Source: Desulfuromonas sp. (GTDB lineage: Bacteria; Desulfobacterota; Desulfuromonadia; Desulfuromonadales; Geopsychrobacteraceae). Taken from it: 62,861 nucleotides of DNA. Below are positions 44,166-54,568 of the stretch, piece by piece. A program made the position numbers and the translations under genes. The stretch's first letter is position 1. Each line of letters begins with the position of its first letter. The stretch spans positions 1 to 62,861 of the forward strand of contig PKUD01000032.1 in assembly GCA_002869695.1 (NCBI GenBank), given 5' to 3'. The notes beneath the pieces are model-generated. The model had not been told where the DNA came from. It ran no database searches and saw only the letters and a program-made list of their open reading frames with translations.

Positions 44166-45029
44166 ATGACTGACGAGAAAAGCAAATTTGTCTACTCGAT
44201 TTTCTGGAACTGTGGACTGATTGTCATCGGTTCGCTGGTTCAGGCGATTGCCCTCAAAGCCGTGGCGATCCCGCACCAGTTCGTTCCCGGTGGCCTGTTC
44301 GGCGTCGGGTCCCTGATCTACTATCTGAGTGACTGGCTCAATCCTGGCTTTCTTTATCTGCTGCTCAATGTGCCGATGTTTGTGCTCGGCTATATCTTTA
44401 TTTCCCGGCGTTTCCTCGGCTACAGTGCCCTGGCAATGGGCTCGATCTCCCTGTTTTATCAGCTGATCGAATTTCAGATTGCCATCAGCAACCAGCTCTA
44501 TGCTGCGCTGATCTTCGGCGTACTGCTCGGCGTGGGCGCCGGGATGGTCCTGCGGTCACTCGGTTCCAATGGCGGACTTGATGTGATAGCAGTGATCCTG
44601 AACCAGAAATTCAATATCGGCGTGGGCAAGGTCTACCTGAGCTTTAATGTCCTGCTCTTCTCCTTCAGTTTTCTCAGCCTCGATAACGACCTGGTGATCG
44701 CCTCGATGATTGCAGTATTTGTTTGTTCCGTAGCGGTCGATTATTGCCTGTCCCTTTTCAACCAGCGCAAGCTGGCCTTTATCATCTCGGAAAAGCCGGA
44801 GGAGATTGCCGATCAGGTGATGGGAGACCTGAAGATAGGGACCACCATGCTGCCTGCCGTCGGTGCTTACCAGAAGCGCAATCGGACCGTGTTGATGGTG
44901 GTGATAAACAATCTTCAGCTGAAGAGGCTGGAAGAGATCGTCTTCACGGCGGATGAATATGCCCTGTTTATCGTTGAAAACACCTTCAGTGTGCTCGGTT
45001 CAACCTTTTCCCGGCGCAAACTGTACTGA
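44166..45029 (+). CDS. YitT-family membrane protein (DUF161/DUF2179)
   Basis: A 287-residue protein with AAGGATAAG before the ATG. Five membrane segments in the first about 190 residues carry the repeated glycine-rich motif (VPGGLFGVGSLIYYLS; SLGSNGGLDVIAVILNQ). The C-terminal DUF2179 domain (about 195-285) reads FIISEKPEEIADQVMGDL. The role of this family is unknown. It is alone, between uvrB and the DUF748 gene. Confidence 0.82.
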   Translation: MTDEKSKFVYSIFWNCGLIVIGSLVQAIALKAVAIPHQFVPGGLFGVGSLIYYLSDWLNPGFLYLLLNVPMFVLGYIFISRRFLGYSALAMGSISLFYQLIEFQIAISNQLYAALIFGVLLGVGAGMVLRSLGSNGGLDVIAVILNQKFNIGVGKVYLSFNVLLFSFSFLSLDNDLVIASMIAVFVCSVAVDYCLSLFNQRKLAFIISEKPEEIADQVMGDLKIGTTMLPAVGAYQKRNRTVLMVVINNLQLKRLEEIVFTADEYALFIVENTFSVLGSTFSRRKLY

Positions 45030-45082
45030 GCCCCTCTGCCCTCATCCGGGCCATGGCACGTATCGGGCTTCTGCGTCGGTGG

Positions 45083-48000
45083 TTATTTGCTGGCGATGCT
45101 GAATTCAACCCGACTGGCAGCGCCCTCTTTGGGTGCCTGATAGATATCAGTCGGTTTCAGAAAGATCTGCGGCTTGATTGACTCGTTCCGGGCCACCAGG
45201 AGATCCCGAACTTTTTGGGCGCGCTGCTTGGCGAGCTCAGCCAGTTGTTCGTCGCCGACGATAATATTGGCCAGCAGCAGTTTCTCCATCTCTTTAACCG
45301 GCAGTTTTTGCAACATGCCGATAAAATTTCGCGGGCGGGGGAACTCGGCGTTTTTATACACAAGGGTCAGTATCTCCGGGTATTCTTCGCTCCCTATCTC
45401 AACCTCTTCTGGGTCTTTTGGTGGCAGGCCGCTTTCCGTCAACTGCTGCTGCTTGGCGGCGACCAGCATCTGCCGCAGCTGCTCCTGGCGATATCCTTCC
45501 GGGTCCCGTTCCCTGTCTACGAATGCACTGATTTCGAGAGTCAATGCCGGGCGTTTGCTCAGCATTTCGGCCAACCTGGCCAGGCTCTGCTGATCTTTTT
45601 CGCTGATTCGTGCCAGGCCTTCAGCAAAAGTGACGCTGGTGAAATCCTCTTCGCCGCCAAGCATTGATGCCAGCAGTGAAAATGGCGAGGTCGCCGCCTT
45701 GACCAGCAGGTTCTTGAGTACGGTGAAGATGGTTCCGGCAATGCTGAAACTGGGATCGTTCAGGTCTCCGGAGATCGGAACATCGAGTTGGATTTCACCG
45801 TTCTGGTCTTTGAGAAGAGCGATGGCGAGGCCAATCGGCAAAGAGGTGGCCTGTTCACTTTCGATTTTGTCGCCAAAGGTGAACTGGTCGATCATGATGC
45901 TGTTATCGGCATCAATTTTCTGATGCTCGATATGGTAGTTCAAATCGAGATAGAGCTTGCCCTTGTCAATGGCATAGCCGAGGTAGGTTCCCGAGTAGGG
46001 CGTCATCGGGACCAGGTCGATGTCTTCAAAACGGATGGTCAGGTCGGTGAACAGGTCCTGGCTCAGGGGGTTGATCTTGCCGCTGATCGATAGCGGGGAA
46101 TGGTTTTCCAGTTGCCCACGCAGGTCGACATCCGCCTGCATGGTTTCGTCCGAGGCCATCCCGGTCACCCGTCCGCCCAGTTCATACATGGTGGTCGAAA
46201 AGGTGCTCGGCAGGTGGCGATCGGTGAAATTTACGGTGCCCCCCTGCAAGGTCAGGGCGTCGATGCGAATATCGGGTGGTGGGGCACTCTCCGCAGTTGC
46301 TTCCTCTGGTTCGGCAGTTTCTTCAACCGGTTTCCCGCTGTTTTCTTTGCTTGTCGCTGCCTCCGGTTGTTCGGCGGTGACACTGGTCAGGTTGATCTTG
46401 CCGGCCTGGTCGATCAGAATGTTTGCCAGGTATTTGCTGAGAGCGACCTCTTTGATCTGCAGAGCAAAGGGAGAAAGTTCGCCCTTAATTCCTTCGAGGC
46501 CCAACCCCTTCCAGGCCAGCATCTCCCCTTCGGTCAGCGGATCGCGCAGGCTGAGATCTTCAATGCTGACCCGCCCTGCGAAGCTGCCGGAGAAGCTGTC
46601 CTGCTCTTGTTGCAGTTGAATGGCGAGGTCACTGTACAATTTTCCATCTTTCAGGCTGACTGCAACATCCTCCGGCAGAAAGTCGTTGAAGTCTGCCAGC
46701 GGAAAAGCGTTGACAGAGCTGTCCGACTGCACGCGGAGCGGGGTGTGGGCCACGGTCCCCTTGAATGAAAATTTTCCTTCCTGGCCAATGTTGCCACTCA
46801 GCTTGAAAGGGCTCTGCTCGGATATCGGATAGTTCAAATTCTCCAATGAAAAATCAAGCTGCTCAATGCTGGCATGAGGTTCTCGGGCCATGCTGGCATC
46901 GGTAAATTTGAGGTTCAGGTTATCGATATCGAAAGATTGGAGCTTGAATTTGAATTTCTCCCTTTGTCCTTTTTCGGTTTCTTCCTGCACAGGGTCAGCC
47001 TGATCAGGTTCTTTATTCGGCTGTCGTAATAGATCGAGCGGGGTCATACTGCCGTTGGCACGCCGGGTCACTGCAAGGCGACCGTTCCGGAGTGTCGCGG
47101 CGGCAACCTCTGCCTGCCGCTCATTGAGATTGAATCGGCCACCGCTGACAGAGATATTCTCAAGGGTGAATTGGTCGTTATCGCCGAAAGGGACAACCAT
47201 ACCATGCAACTCCAGCCCCCCGTCCTGCAGTGACAGGTTGCCGTCTGCAGCTAGCTGAACGTTGCTGGCCAGAGAGACGGTTCCCGTCAATGGCTTGGTC
47301 AGCAGGTCGGCAAGGTACGGGTAATGTGGCTCAAGCAGAAACTCGACCAGCGTGACTTGCAGATCGGCGGTGACTGGCTGCAGTGTCACCGGACCATTGA
47401 TAGCCAAGGTCATATCACGAGCTGATTGTAGCCTGAACGCCAGAGCGGTTGTGTCGTGGAAATGGTTGGAGAGATTAACCAGCTGTAAATTGATGCCTCG
47501 CAGTTCTTCATTGAAACCGCCAGGAGGATAGTCATCCCGAAAATGAATTGTGCCATCGACCAGCGCAGCATGTTCGGCGCGCAGCAGTAACCCTGTTCCC
47601 TCGGGTTCCTCTTCACTTTGCTCTTCGAACTGATCTTCTCCGGCCGGTTCAGGAAGCAGCTGCTGGTAACTCCAGGTTCCTGATTGATCGCGGCTGACGT
47701 AGAGCTCAGGCTGATAGAGGTCGAGTGAGAGCAGATTGATGTCCTGCTGAAAAACCTCAGCCCAGTCGAGGTCGAGAATCAGTGTCGGCAGACGAAACAG
47801 AGGACTGTCATCCTGGTGCCTGACCTCCAGATCGGTCAGGGCCAGTTCTCCCCCGACCAGCAGTTTCGGTTGCTCTGTCGATGATACCCGGTAAGCCAGG
47901 TCAAGTTCAGCGTCGATTTCTCCTGATTTGATCTCGATCGGAAGGGGTAAAGGGAAATGATAGGCATAAAAGGCCAAGTCGATCTGGTCGAGCAGCAGGG

Positions 48001-48667
48001 TCAGGGATGTTTCAATGGATTCGTGGAACGGTTTCAGTTGTCCTTCCGCTAAAATGTCCGAGCCGTTGAGATTCAGGCTGAGGAACGGCTCGACATATTC
48101 ATCCGTCAGGTAGGGGATATTGCCGATAAAAGGGACCTGCAGGTTCAGCTCGCGGATTGTGTGAGTTGATTGCCTCACAGAGGTCTGGTCGGTGAAATCG
48201 ATAGAGCCATTGCTGATCACGATGTTGTTGAAGGAGAAGTGAAATGGTTTGCCCGGCTCCGGTTTGGGTTCCGACGGCTCGTCTCCTCCTAGGCGGGTGA
48301 AGTCGGAAAAGTTGAATTCCTGTTTCGCCAGTTGCTCCAGTCGGACAACCGGGTTGTCCAGCTCCACCCGGTCAAAAATAAGTGCCCAGTCAAATAGAGA
48401 GCGACTGCTTACGGAGACCATCAGGCGGTCAAAGGAGACGAAAGCGGCATCGCGTTCCGGTTCGCTCAGCTGCAGCCCGCTGATTTCCAGAGTCAGGGTA
48501 AAGGGATTGAAGTAGACCTTTTCGATCGTCAGGGACCGATCCGTTTCCCTGTCTATCCAGGCGATCCCTTGTTTTTTGACCTGCCAGGGGACGATCAGCA
48601 TGGTCGAGAGGAGTAGAAGGAATATCAGGCTACAAGCGAAAAGAGTAAATTTCATCCAGCGCTTCAT
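45083..48667 (-). CDS. DUF748 / AsmA-like large envelope protein
   Basis: A 1194-residue protein with one N-terminal membrane helix (FTLFACSLIFLLLLSTMLIV) and a long beta-rich body. The early segment KVYFNPFTLTLEISGLQLSE and repeated FSFNNIVISNGSIDFTD / ALTLQGGTVNFTDRHLPSTF units are DUF748 features. Such proteins belong to the AsmA-like/TamB-related group proposed to bridge inner and outer membranes. A Glu/Pro-rich linker lies near 790-810. The C-terminal about 200 residues include LTLEISAFVDRERDPEGYRQ, loosely like an OmpA-type domain. Function not established. Confidence 0.75.
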   Translation of the reverse strand: MKRWMKFTLFACSLIFLLLLSTMLIVPWQVKKQGIAWIDRETDRSLTIEKVYFNPFTLTLEISGLQLSEPERDAAFVSFDRLMVSVSSRSLFDWALIFDRVELDNPVVRLEQLAKQEFNFSDFTRLGGDEPSEPKPEPGKPFHFSFNNIVISNGSIDFTDQTSVRQSTHTIRELNLQVPFIGNIPYLTDEYVEPFLSLNLNGSDILAEGQLKPFHESIETSLTLLLDQIDLAFYAYHFPLPLPIEIKSGEIDAELDLAYRVSSTEQPKLLVGGELALTDLEVRHQDDSPLFRLPTLILDLDWAEVFQQDINLLSLDLYQPELYVSRDQSGTWSYQQLLPEPAGEDQFEEQSEEEPEGTGLLLRAEHAALVDGTIHFRDDYPPGGFNEELRGINLQLVNLSNHFHDTTALAFRLQSARDMTLAINGPVTLQPVTADLQVTLVEFLLEPHYPYLADLLTKPLTGTVSLASNVQLAADGNLSLQDGGLELHGMVVPFGDNDQFTLENISVSGGRFNLNERQAEVAAATLRNGRLAVTRRANGSMTPLDLLRQPNKEPDQADPVQEETEKGQREKFKFKLQSFDIDNLNLKFTDASMAREPHASIEQLDFSLENLNYPISEQSPFKLSGNIGQEGKFSFKGTVAHTPLRVQSDSSVNAFPLADFNDFLPEDVAVSLKDGKLYSDLAIQLQQEQDSFSGSFAGRVSIEDLSLRDPLTEGEMLAWKGLGLEGIKGELSPFALQIKEVALSKYLANILIDQAGKINLTSVTAEQPEAATSKENSGKPVEETAEPEEATAESAPPPDIRIDALTLQGGTVNFTDRHLPSTFSTTMYELGGRVTGMASDETMQADVDLRGQLENHSPLSISGKINPLSQDLFTDLTIRFEDIDLVPMTPYSGTYLGYAIDKGKLYLDLNYHIEHQKIDADNSIMIDQFTFGDKIESEQATSLPIGLAIALLKDQNGEIQLDVPISGDLNDPSFSIAGTIFTVLKNLLVKAATSPFSLLASMLGGEEDFTSVTFAEGLARISEKDQQSLARLAEMLSKRPALTLEISAFVDRERDPEGYRQEQLRQMLVAAKQQQLTESGLPPKDPEEVEIGSEEYPEILTLVYKNAEFPRPRNFIGMLQKLPVKEMEKLLLANIIVGDEQLAELAKQRAQKVRDLLVARNESIKPQIFLKPTDIYQAPKEGAASRVEFSIASK

Positions 48668-48834
48668 GCAGATTCTCCGGAACAGGGTGAAGTTTCCGAA
48701 AAGTTTAGCATACCACGGTTGCTTATGACGGGCCGGCTGGTAAAATTAGGAATTGTCTGAGCGGGCTTTCGCCGTAGATCAAGAGTGGAGATGGTCATAT
48801 CCGGACAAAATGTGACTTGGCCGGTTGGATTTTC

Positions 48835-48863
48835 TTGACCGTCAGCCAGAGATCCAATATTTT
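48835..48863 (+). promoter_or_regulatory. Predicted sigma-70 promoter of the dpp operon
   Basis: TTGACC (48835-48840) and TATTTT (48858-48863) with 17 bp between, 75 bp upstream of dppA. Confidence 0.58.
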
Positions 48864-48937
48864 CTGGCGGGATAAATTTAGTTTTGTGGAGACTAAACCC
48901 GTTTCTTCTCACACACCATACAATATGGAGGCTCCTG

Positions 48938-50530
48938 ATGAAAAAAATGTTGACCCGTTTGTTGTTGGTCCTGGTGATGCTTTCGATTGCCGGATTTGCC
49001 CAGGCGAAGACCTTGGTTTACTGTTCGGAGGGGAGCCCTGAGGGATTCAATCCCATCTTCTACACCGCAGGGACGACGTTCGATGCCACAGCAAAGAACA
49101 TCTTTGAAGGCCTGACCCATTTTATCCGCGGGACAACCGAGATCGAGCCGGGAATGGCTGAGAGTTGGGACGTTTCCGCTGATGGCAAGGTCTATACCTT
49201 CAAGCTGCGCAAGGGGGTCAAGTTCCATTCGGCCAAGCACTTCACGCCGAGCCGCGATATGAATGCCGATGACGTGATCTTCACCTTCGAGCGGCAGTGG
49301 AAAAAGGATCATCCTTTCCATAAGGTGTCCGGTGGGAGCTACGAGTATTTTGAAGGGATGTCGATGCCTGACCTGCTCAGCAGCATTGAAAAAGTAGATG
49401 ACTATACGGTAAAATTCGTTCTCAATCGTCCAGAAGCACCGATGCTGGCTAACCTGGCGATGGATTTTGCGGTTATCGCCTCTGCCGAGTATGCCGATGC
49501 GATGATGAAGGCTGGAACTCCGGAAAAGATCGATCAGTGGCCCATCGGTACCGGCCCCTTCGTCTTTGAAGGCTACAAGAAAGACGCACAGATCCGTTAC
49601 ACAGCCAACAAGGACTATTGGAAAGGAAAAGCGCCGATCGACAAGCTGGTTTTTGCGATTACCCCGGACGCTTCCGTGCGCTACGCCAAGCTGAAAGCCG
49701 GCGAGTGTCAGGTGATGCCCTACCCCAATCCGGCCGATCTCGCTGCAATGAAGGCCGATGCAAACATCAACCTGATGGAGAAGGAAGGCCTCAACGTCGG
49801 CTATCTGGCCTACAATACGCTGATGAAACCGTTTGATGATGTCCGGGTGCGGAAGGCGCTCAATCACGCCATTAACAAGGCGGCGATCATCGACACTGTC
49901 TTCCAGGGTGCCGGTAAGCCGGCCAAGAACCCGATCCCGCCGACCATCTGGTCTTACAATAACGCAACCGTAGACGATGCTTTCGACCTGGAAACGGCCA
50001 AGAAGCTGCTGGCTGATGCCGGTTATCCGAATGGTTTCGGGATGAAGATCTGGGCGATGCCGGTGCAGCGCCCCTACAATCCCAACGCCCGGCGCATGGC
50101 TGAAGTCATTCAGGCCGACTGGGCCAAGATCGGTGTCAAGGCTGAGATCGTGTCCTACGAATGGGGCGAGTACCTGAAGCGTTCCAAGGACAAGGATCGC
50201 GACGGTGCTATCCTGCTCGGCTGGACCGGTGATAACGGGGATCCGGACAATTTTCTCGCCGTTCTGCTCGGCTGCGATGGTGTCGGTGGTTCCAACCGGG
50301 CCCAGTGGTGTTACCAGCCCTTTGAAGACCTGATCCAGAAGGCCAAAGTGGTTGCAGATCCAAAAGAGCGGACCAAGCTCTATGAGCAAGCGCAGCTTGT
50401 CTTCAAAGAGCAGGCTCCTTGGGCAACTATCGCTCACTCGGTGGTTTTCGAGCCACTCAGCAAAAATGTTGTCAACTACAAGATCGACCCCCTCGGCGGG
50501 CATATCTTTTACGGCGTCGATCTGAAATAA
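48938..50530 (+). CDS. dppA: Dipeptide ABC transporter substrate-binding protein
   Basis: A 530-residue protein from the ATG at 48938 with GGAGG upstream; longer frames reach back into the leader. A signal peptide (LLLVLVMLSIAGFAQA) precedes the mature start KTLVYCSEGSPEGFNPIFYT, nearly the E. coli DppA N-terminus. Family motifs GWTGDNGDPDNFLAVLLGCD and the SBP_bac_5 body are present. It binds peptides in the periplasm. It is the first gene of dppABCDF; a hairpin lies between it and dppB. Confidence 0.92.
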   Translation: MKKMLTRLLLVLVMLSIAGFAQAKTLVYCSEGSPEGFNPIFYTAGTTFDATAKNIFEGLTHFIRGTTEIEPGMAESWDVSADGKVYTFKLRKGVKFHSAKHFTPSRDMNADDVIFTFERQWKKDHPFHKVSGGSYEYFEGMSMPDLLSSIEKVDDYTVKFVLNRPEAPMLANLAMDFAVIASAEYADAMMKAGTPEKIDQWPIGTGPFVFEGYKKDAQIRYTANKDYWKGKAPIDKLVFAITPDASVRYAKLKAGECQVMPYPNPADLAAMKADANINLMEKEGLNVGYLAYNTLMKPFDDVRVRKALNHAINKAAIIDTVFQGAGKPAKNPIPPTIWSYNNATVDDAFDLETAKKLLADAGYPNGFGMKIWAMPVQRPYNPNARRMAEVIQADWAKIGVKAEIVSYEWGEYLKRSKDKDRDGAILLGWTGDNGDPDNFLAVLLGCDGVGGSNRAQWCYQPFEDLIQKAKVVADPKERTKLYEQAQLVFKEQAPWATIAHSVVFEPLSKNVVNYKIDPLGGHIFYGVDLK

Positions 50531-50552
50531 TAGGGGTCAATGCCATCCTTGA

Positions 50553-50582
50553 GCCGGGAAGGGCAAACCCTTCCCGGCTTTT
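50553..50582 (+). terminator. Intercistronic hairpin between dppA and dppB
   Basis: GCCGGGAAGGG-CAAA-CCCTTCCCGGC perfect 11-bp stem followed by TTTT. It likely lowers downstream transcription or protects the dppA mRNA, giving more binding protein than permease. Confidence 0.75.
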
Positions 50583-50597
50583 CCATGACAGGCTCAT

Positions 50598-51608
50598 ATG
50601 TTTAGTTTTTTTCTAAAACGGATCGGCGTGGTCATTCCAACTTTTATTGGGGTGACCCTGCTGACCTTTTCTCTGATCCGCCTGATCCCAGGCGATCCGG
50701 TCGAGCTGATGGCCGGCGAGCGTGGAGTCGATCCTGCGCGCCATGCCCAGCTTCTGGCTGAAATGGGACTCGATAAACCATTGCTGGTGCAGTACTGGAA
50801 CTATTTGACCGGAATCTTTCAGGGTGATTTGGGGACCTCCCTGGTGACCAGGGAACCGGTATTGAGGGAGTTCTTCACTCTCTTCCCGGCAACGCTGGAG
50901 TTGGGAGCCTGTGCTATTGTCATTGCCGTGCTGGTCGGCTTGCCGGCCGGGATCATTGCCGCGGTACGGCGCGGCAAGGTGACTGACTACACGGTGATGG
51001 GCCTTTCGCTGACGGGCTACTCGATGCCGATCTTCTGGTGGGGCTTGCTGCTGATACTACTGTTTTCGGTTGGCCTCGGCTGGACCCCGGTCTCCGGGAG
51101 AATTTCAGCACTGTTCTGGGTCGATGAAGTCACCGGCTTTATGCTGATCGATGCTTTTCTCTCCGATGAGAAGGGGGCTCTGCTCTCGGCTCTGCACCAT
51201 CTGGTTCTCCCCTCGATTGTCCTGGCGACCATTCCGTTGGCAGTTATTGCACGTATGACCCGCTCGGCCATGCTTGAAGTGCTGCGCGAGGATTATGTTC
51301 AGGTGGCGCGGGCCAAGGGACTGGCAATGCCACTGGTGATTTGTGTCCACGCGTTGCGCAATGCGCTGATCCCGGTCATCACCGTCATCGGCCTTCAGGT
51401 CGGGGTGTTGATGGCGGGAGCGATTCTGACCGAAACGATCTTCTCCTGGCCGGGGATCGGCAAGTGGCTGCTCGACTCGATCCACCGACGGGATTATCCT
51501 TCCGTGCAGGGCGGGATTCTGCTGGTTTCCTGCGTGGTGATCCTGGTCAACCTGACCGTCGATATCTTCTACGGCGTGGTCAATCCACGTATCCGTCATA
51601 ACCGCTGA
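50598..51608 (+). CDS. dppB: Dipeptide ABC transporter permease
   Basis: A 336-residue permease with six membrane segments, N-terminal RIPGDPV-type motif (IRLIPGDPVELMAGE), and the EAA loop ARAKGLAMPLVICVHALRNALIPV. It starts 15 bp after the intercistronic hairpin. It forms a heterodimer with DppC. Confidence 0.92.
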   Translation: MFSFFLKRIGVVIPTFIGVTLLTFSLIRLIPGDPVELMAGERGVDPARHAQLLAEMGLDKPLLVQYWNYLTGIFQGDLGTSLVTREPVLREFFTLFPATLELGACAIVIAVLVGLPAGIIAAVRRGKVTDYTVMGLSLTGYSMPIFWWGLLLILLFSVGLGWTPVSGRISALFWVDEVTGFMLIDAFLSDEKGALLSALHHLVLPSIVLATIPLAVIARMTRSAMLEVLREDYVQVARAKGLAMPLVICVHALRNALIPVITVIGLQVGVLMAGAILTETIFSWPGIGKWLLDSIHRRDYPSVQGGILLVSCVVILVNLTVDIFYGVVNPRIRHNR

Positions 51609-51617
51609 GAGGGCTGC

Positions 51618-52520
51618 ATGATGAATGAACAAGTCCAAACTGCGGATGTTGATATTGCCCCACCGGGCCCCTTTCGCGAATTCTGGGCATATTTTTCCGA
51701 AAATCGCGGTGCCTTGATCGGTTTCGGTTTTATTCTGGCGATGCTGCTGGCAGCCTTGTTTGCCGACCTGTTGACCCCCCATAGCCCCTTCGAGCAGTAC
51801 CGTGACGCCATCCTGACCCCCCCCGCCTGGCAGGAGGGTGGGCGTTGGAGCTTCCCGCTGGGCACCGATGAAGTCGGTCGCGATATCCTAACCCGGTTAT
51901 TGCACGGTGGGCGGTTATCACTGTTTATCGGGATGATGGTCGTTTCACTGGCGTTACTGATTGGCACCCTGATCGGCCTGGTGGCTGGTTATGCCAAGGG
52001 GCTGACCGATACCCTGATCATGCGGGCTATGGATATCATCATGGCCCTGCCGAGCCTGTTGCTGGCACTGGCGATTGTCACCATCCTCGGTCCGGGGCTG
52101 ATCAACGCATCGATCGCCATCGCCATCACCTACCTGCCCCATTACGTACGGATTACCCGGGCCTCAGTGATTGCTGAAGGTTCCAAGGACTATGTCACGG
52201 CCTCACGCGTGTCTGGTGCGGGAATCTGGCGACTGATGTTCATCACTATATTGCCCAACTGCATGGCACCGTTGATTGTCCAGGCGTCGCTCGGTTTCTC
52301 CAACGCAATCCTTGATGCTGCAGCGCTTGGCTTCATCGGCCTGGGAGCGCAGCCGCCCAGTCCCGAGTGGGGCTCGATGCTCTCCAATGCCCTGGAATTC
52401 ATCCAGCGGGCCTGGTGGGTGGTCACCTTTCCGGGGTTGATGATCCTGCTCACGGTGCTCGCCTTTAACCTGATGGGTGATGGTCTGCGTGATGCCCTCG
52501 ATCCGAAGATGAAACGCTGA
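51618..52520 (+). CDS. dppC: Dipeptide ABC transporter permease
   Basis: A 300-residue permease with the DppC/OppC N-terminal domain and six membrane segments. The motif [20 protein letters not shown] is the family signature, and [19 protein letters not shown] the EAA loop. Starts with ATGATG (either could be used). Its stop overlaps dppD by one base. Confidence 0.92.
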   Translation: MMNEQVQTADVDIAPPGPFREFWAYFSENRGALIGFGFILAMLLAALFADLLTPHSPFEQYRDAILTPPAWQEGGRWSFPLGTDEVGRDILTRLLHGGRLSLFIGMMVVSLALLIGTLIGLVAGYAKGLTDTLIMRAMDIIMALPSLLLALAIVTILGPGLINASIAIAITYLPHYVRITRASVIAEGSKDYVTASRVSGAGIWRLMFITILPNCMAPLIVQASLGFSNAILDAAALGFIGLGAQPPSPEWGSMLSNALEFIQRAWWVVTFPGLMILLTVLAFNLMGDGLRDALDPKMKR

Positions 52521-53503
52521 TGGCTCTACTTGAAATTAACAATCTGACTGTCGAGTTCGGCAGCGTAGCCCGTCCTTTCAAGGCCGTTGATCGGGTTCGC
52601 CTGAGCATTGATAAAGGCGAAGTCGTCGGCATCGTGGGGGAGTCCGGGTCGGGTAAATCGGTGACTGCGAAGGCAGTCATGGGACTGATCGATTGGCCCG
52701 GGCGGGTCAGCGCTGATCAGCTGGAGTTTGATGGCCGGGATCTGCTGGCGATGCCTGACAAGCAACGCCGAAAGATTACCGGGCGCGAGGTGGCGATGAT
52801 CTTCCAGGAACCGATGACCAGTCTCAATCCCTGCTTCACAGCTGGCTACCAGATCATGGAGGCGCTGAAGATCCACGAAGGGGGGAGCAAGTTTGTCCAG
52901 CGGGGGCGGGCGCTGGAACTGCTGGAACAGGTTGGTATCCCCGACCCGGCGGCGCGGCTTAAAGCCTTTCCACATCAACTCTCCGGCGGGATGAGCCAGC
53001 GGATCATGATTGCCATGGCGATCGCTTGCAATCCGCGACTGTTAATCGCCGACGAACCGACCACCGCCCTAGATGTGACCATCCAGGCGCAAATCATAGA
53101 CCTGCTGCTCGACTTGCAGAAACAGGGCGAGATGGCTCTGGTGTTGATCACCCACGATCTTGCCTTGGTCGCAGAGGCTGCCCAGAGAGTGGTGGTGATG
53201 TATGCCGGACAGGTGGTCGAGACCGGCCGGGTGCCGGAGATCTTTGAGGCACCGATGCATCCGTATACAGCTGCGCTGCTCGAGGCGTTGCCTGAACGTT
53301 CGGTGGGGCATGCCCGGTTACAGACGATTCCCGGCGTGGTGCCGGGTCAGTTTGATCGTCCCGGCGGCTGCCTGCTGAATCCGCGTTGTGCTTTCGCTAA
53401 CGAACGGTGTCGCGTAGAAGAACCAGAGTTGGAAAACATGCCGAACGGCCGCAAGGTTCGCTGTCATACTCCACTGGATGAAGAAGGAAGACCGCAGGGA
53501 TGA
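52520..53503 (+). CDS. dppD: Dipeptide ABC transporter ATP-binding protein
   Basis: A 327-residue ATPase. Walker [10 protein letters not shown] (about 38-46), Q-loop [11 protein letters not shown], signature LSGGMSQR, Walker [13 protein letters not shown], and H-loop THD are present. The C-terminal oligopeptide/dipeptide domain has the Cys-rich [17 protein letters not shown], typical of a [4Fe-4S]-binding site in this subfamily. It overlaps dppF by 4 bp. Confidence 0.93.
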   Translation: MALLEINNLTVEFGSVARPFKAVDRVRLSIDKGEVVGIVGESGSGKSVTAKAVMGLIDWPGRVSADQLEFDGRDLLAMPDKQRRKITGREVAMIFQEPMTSLNPCFTAGYQIMEALKIHEGGSKFVQRGRALELLEQVGIPDPAARLKAFPHQLSGGMSQRIMIAMAIACNPRLLIADEPTTALDVTIQAQIIDLLLDLQKQGEMALVLITHDLALVAEAAQRVVVMYAGQVVETGRVPEIFEAPMHPYTAALLEALPERSVGHARLQTIPGVVPGQFDRPGGCLLNPRCAFANERCRVEEPELENMPNGRKVRCHTPLDEEGRPQG

Positions 53504-54483
53504 ATGAAGAGACCCGGTTACTCAAAGCGCAGAACCTGACCCGCTTCTATGATGTCTCGCAGGGACTCTTTCAGCCGCACGCAGTCGTCAAGGCGCTTGA
53601 CGGCGTCAGTTTCTCTGTCGCGGCAGGACAGACCCTGGCGGTGGTTGGCGAATCGGGATGTGGAAAGTCGACCCTGGCGCGCCAGGTGACGATGATCGAG
53701 AGGCCAACCAGCGGTAATTTGCAGTTCGATGGCTTCGACCTGGTCCAGGCCACGGACCAGCAGTTGAAAGATGCTCGCCAGCGGGTGCAGATGATCTTCC
53801 AGAATCCTTTCGGTTCACTCAATCCGCGTAAAAAGGTTGGTTCCATTATCGGTGAACCGCTGGTGATCAACACCGAACTGTCCAAGGCAGAGCGGGAAGA
53901 CCGGGTGCGGACGATAATGGGCAAGGTTGGTTTGCGACCCGAGCACTACGAGCGCTATCCTCACATGTTTTCCGGTGGCCAGCGTCAGCGGATAGCTGTT
54001 GCTCGGTCGCTGATGCTTGAACCGAAACTGGTGGTTGCTGATGAACCGGTTTCGGCTCTAGATGTGTCGGTTCAGGCTCAGGTGCTTAACCTGCTGATGG
54101 ACATTCAGCAGGAGATGAACCTGGCTTACCTGTTTATCTCTCATGACTTGTCGGTCGTGCGGCATATCGCGGATGACGTGATGGTAATGTATCTCGGCAG
54201 GGTTGCCGAATACGGTTCGTCGGAGTTGATTTTTCAACAACCGCGCCATCCCTATACTCAGGCCCTGCTGGCGTCAACACCCCATCTCAAGGCCCAGAAT
54301 CGGCAGAAACATATCACCCTCAAAGGAGAAATTCCCTCGCCGCTGGCGCCACCTGCGGGATGTGTTTTCCATACTCGTTGCCCTTATGCAAACGAGCGCT
54401 GTGCGGTAGAAATTCCGGCGCATCTGTCGCTGAAGGATGGTCGGCAAATCGCCTGTCACGGGGTCGAGGAAGGGCGTCTTTAA
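53500..54483 (+). CDS. dppF: Dipeptide ABC transporter ATP-binding protein
   Basis: A 327-residue ATPase partner of DppD. Walker [11 protein letters not shown]-loop [15 protein letters not shown], signature [15 protein letters not shown], Walker [13 protein letters not shown] are visible. The same C-terminal cysteine cluster occurs ([17 protein letters not shown]). Its ATG overlaps the dppD stop (ATGA). It ends the operon and converges on ugpC. Confidence 0.93.
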   Translation: MNEETRLLKAQNLTRFYDVSQGLFQPHAVVKALDGVSFSVAAGQTLAVVGESGCGKSTLARQVTMIERPTSGNLQFDGFDLVQATDQQLKDARQRVQMIFQNPFGSLNPRKKVGSIIGEPLVINTELSKAEREDRVRTIMGKVGLRPEHYERYPHMFSGGQRQRIAVARSLMLEPKLVVADEPVSALDVSVQAQVLNLLMDIQQEMNLAYLFISHDLSVVRHIADDVMVMYLGRVAEYGSSELIFQQPRHPYTQALLASTPHLKAQNRQKHITLKGEIPSPLAPPAGCVFHTRCPYANERCAVEIPAHLSLKDGRQIACHGVEEGRL

Positions 54484-54568
54484 GACGCTTAGCCCCAGAA
54501 TTGTCCCGCTCTGTTCAGCAGGTGGGGCTCCTGAATAATCAGATATCCCCAAAGCAGCTCCGGCCTGG

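Noticed and set aside
48893-50503. 536-codon open frame antisense to dppA
   Set aside because: It is the opposite strand of a well-supported gene with full DppA similarity, and the protein has no recognisable domain.
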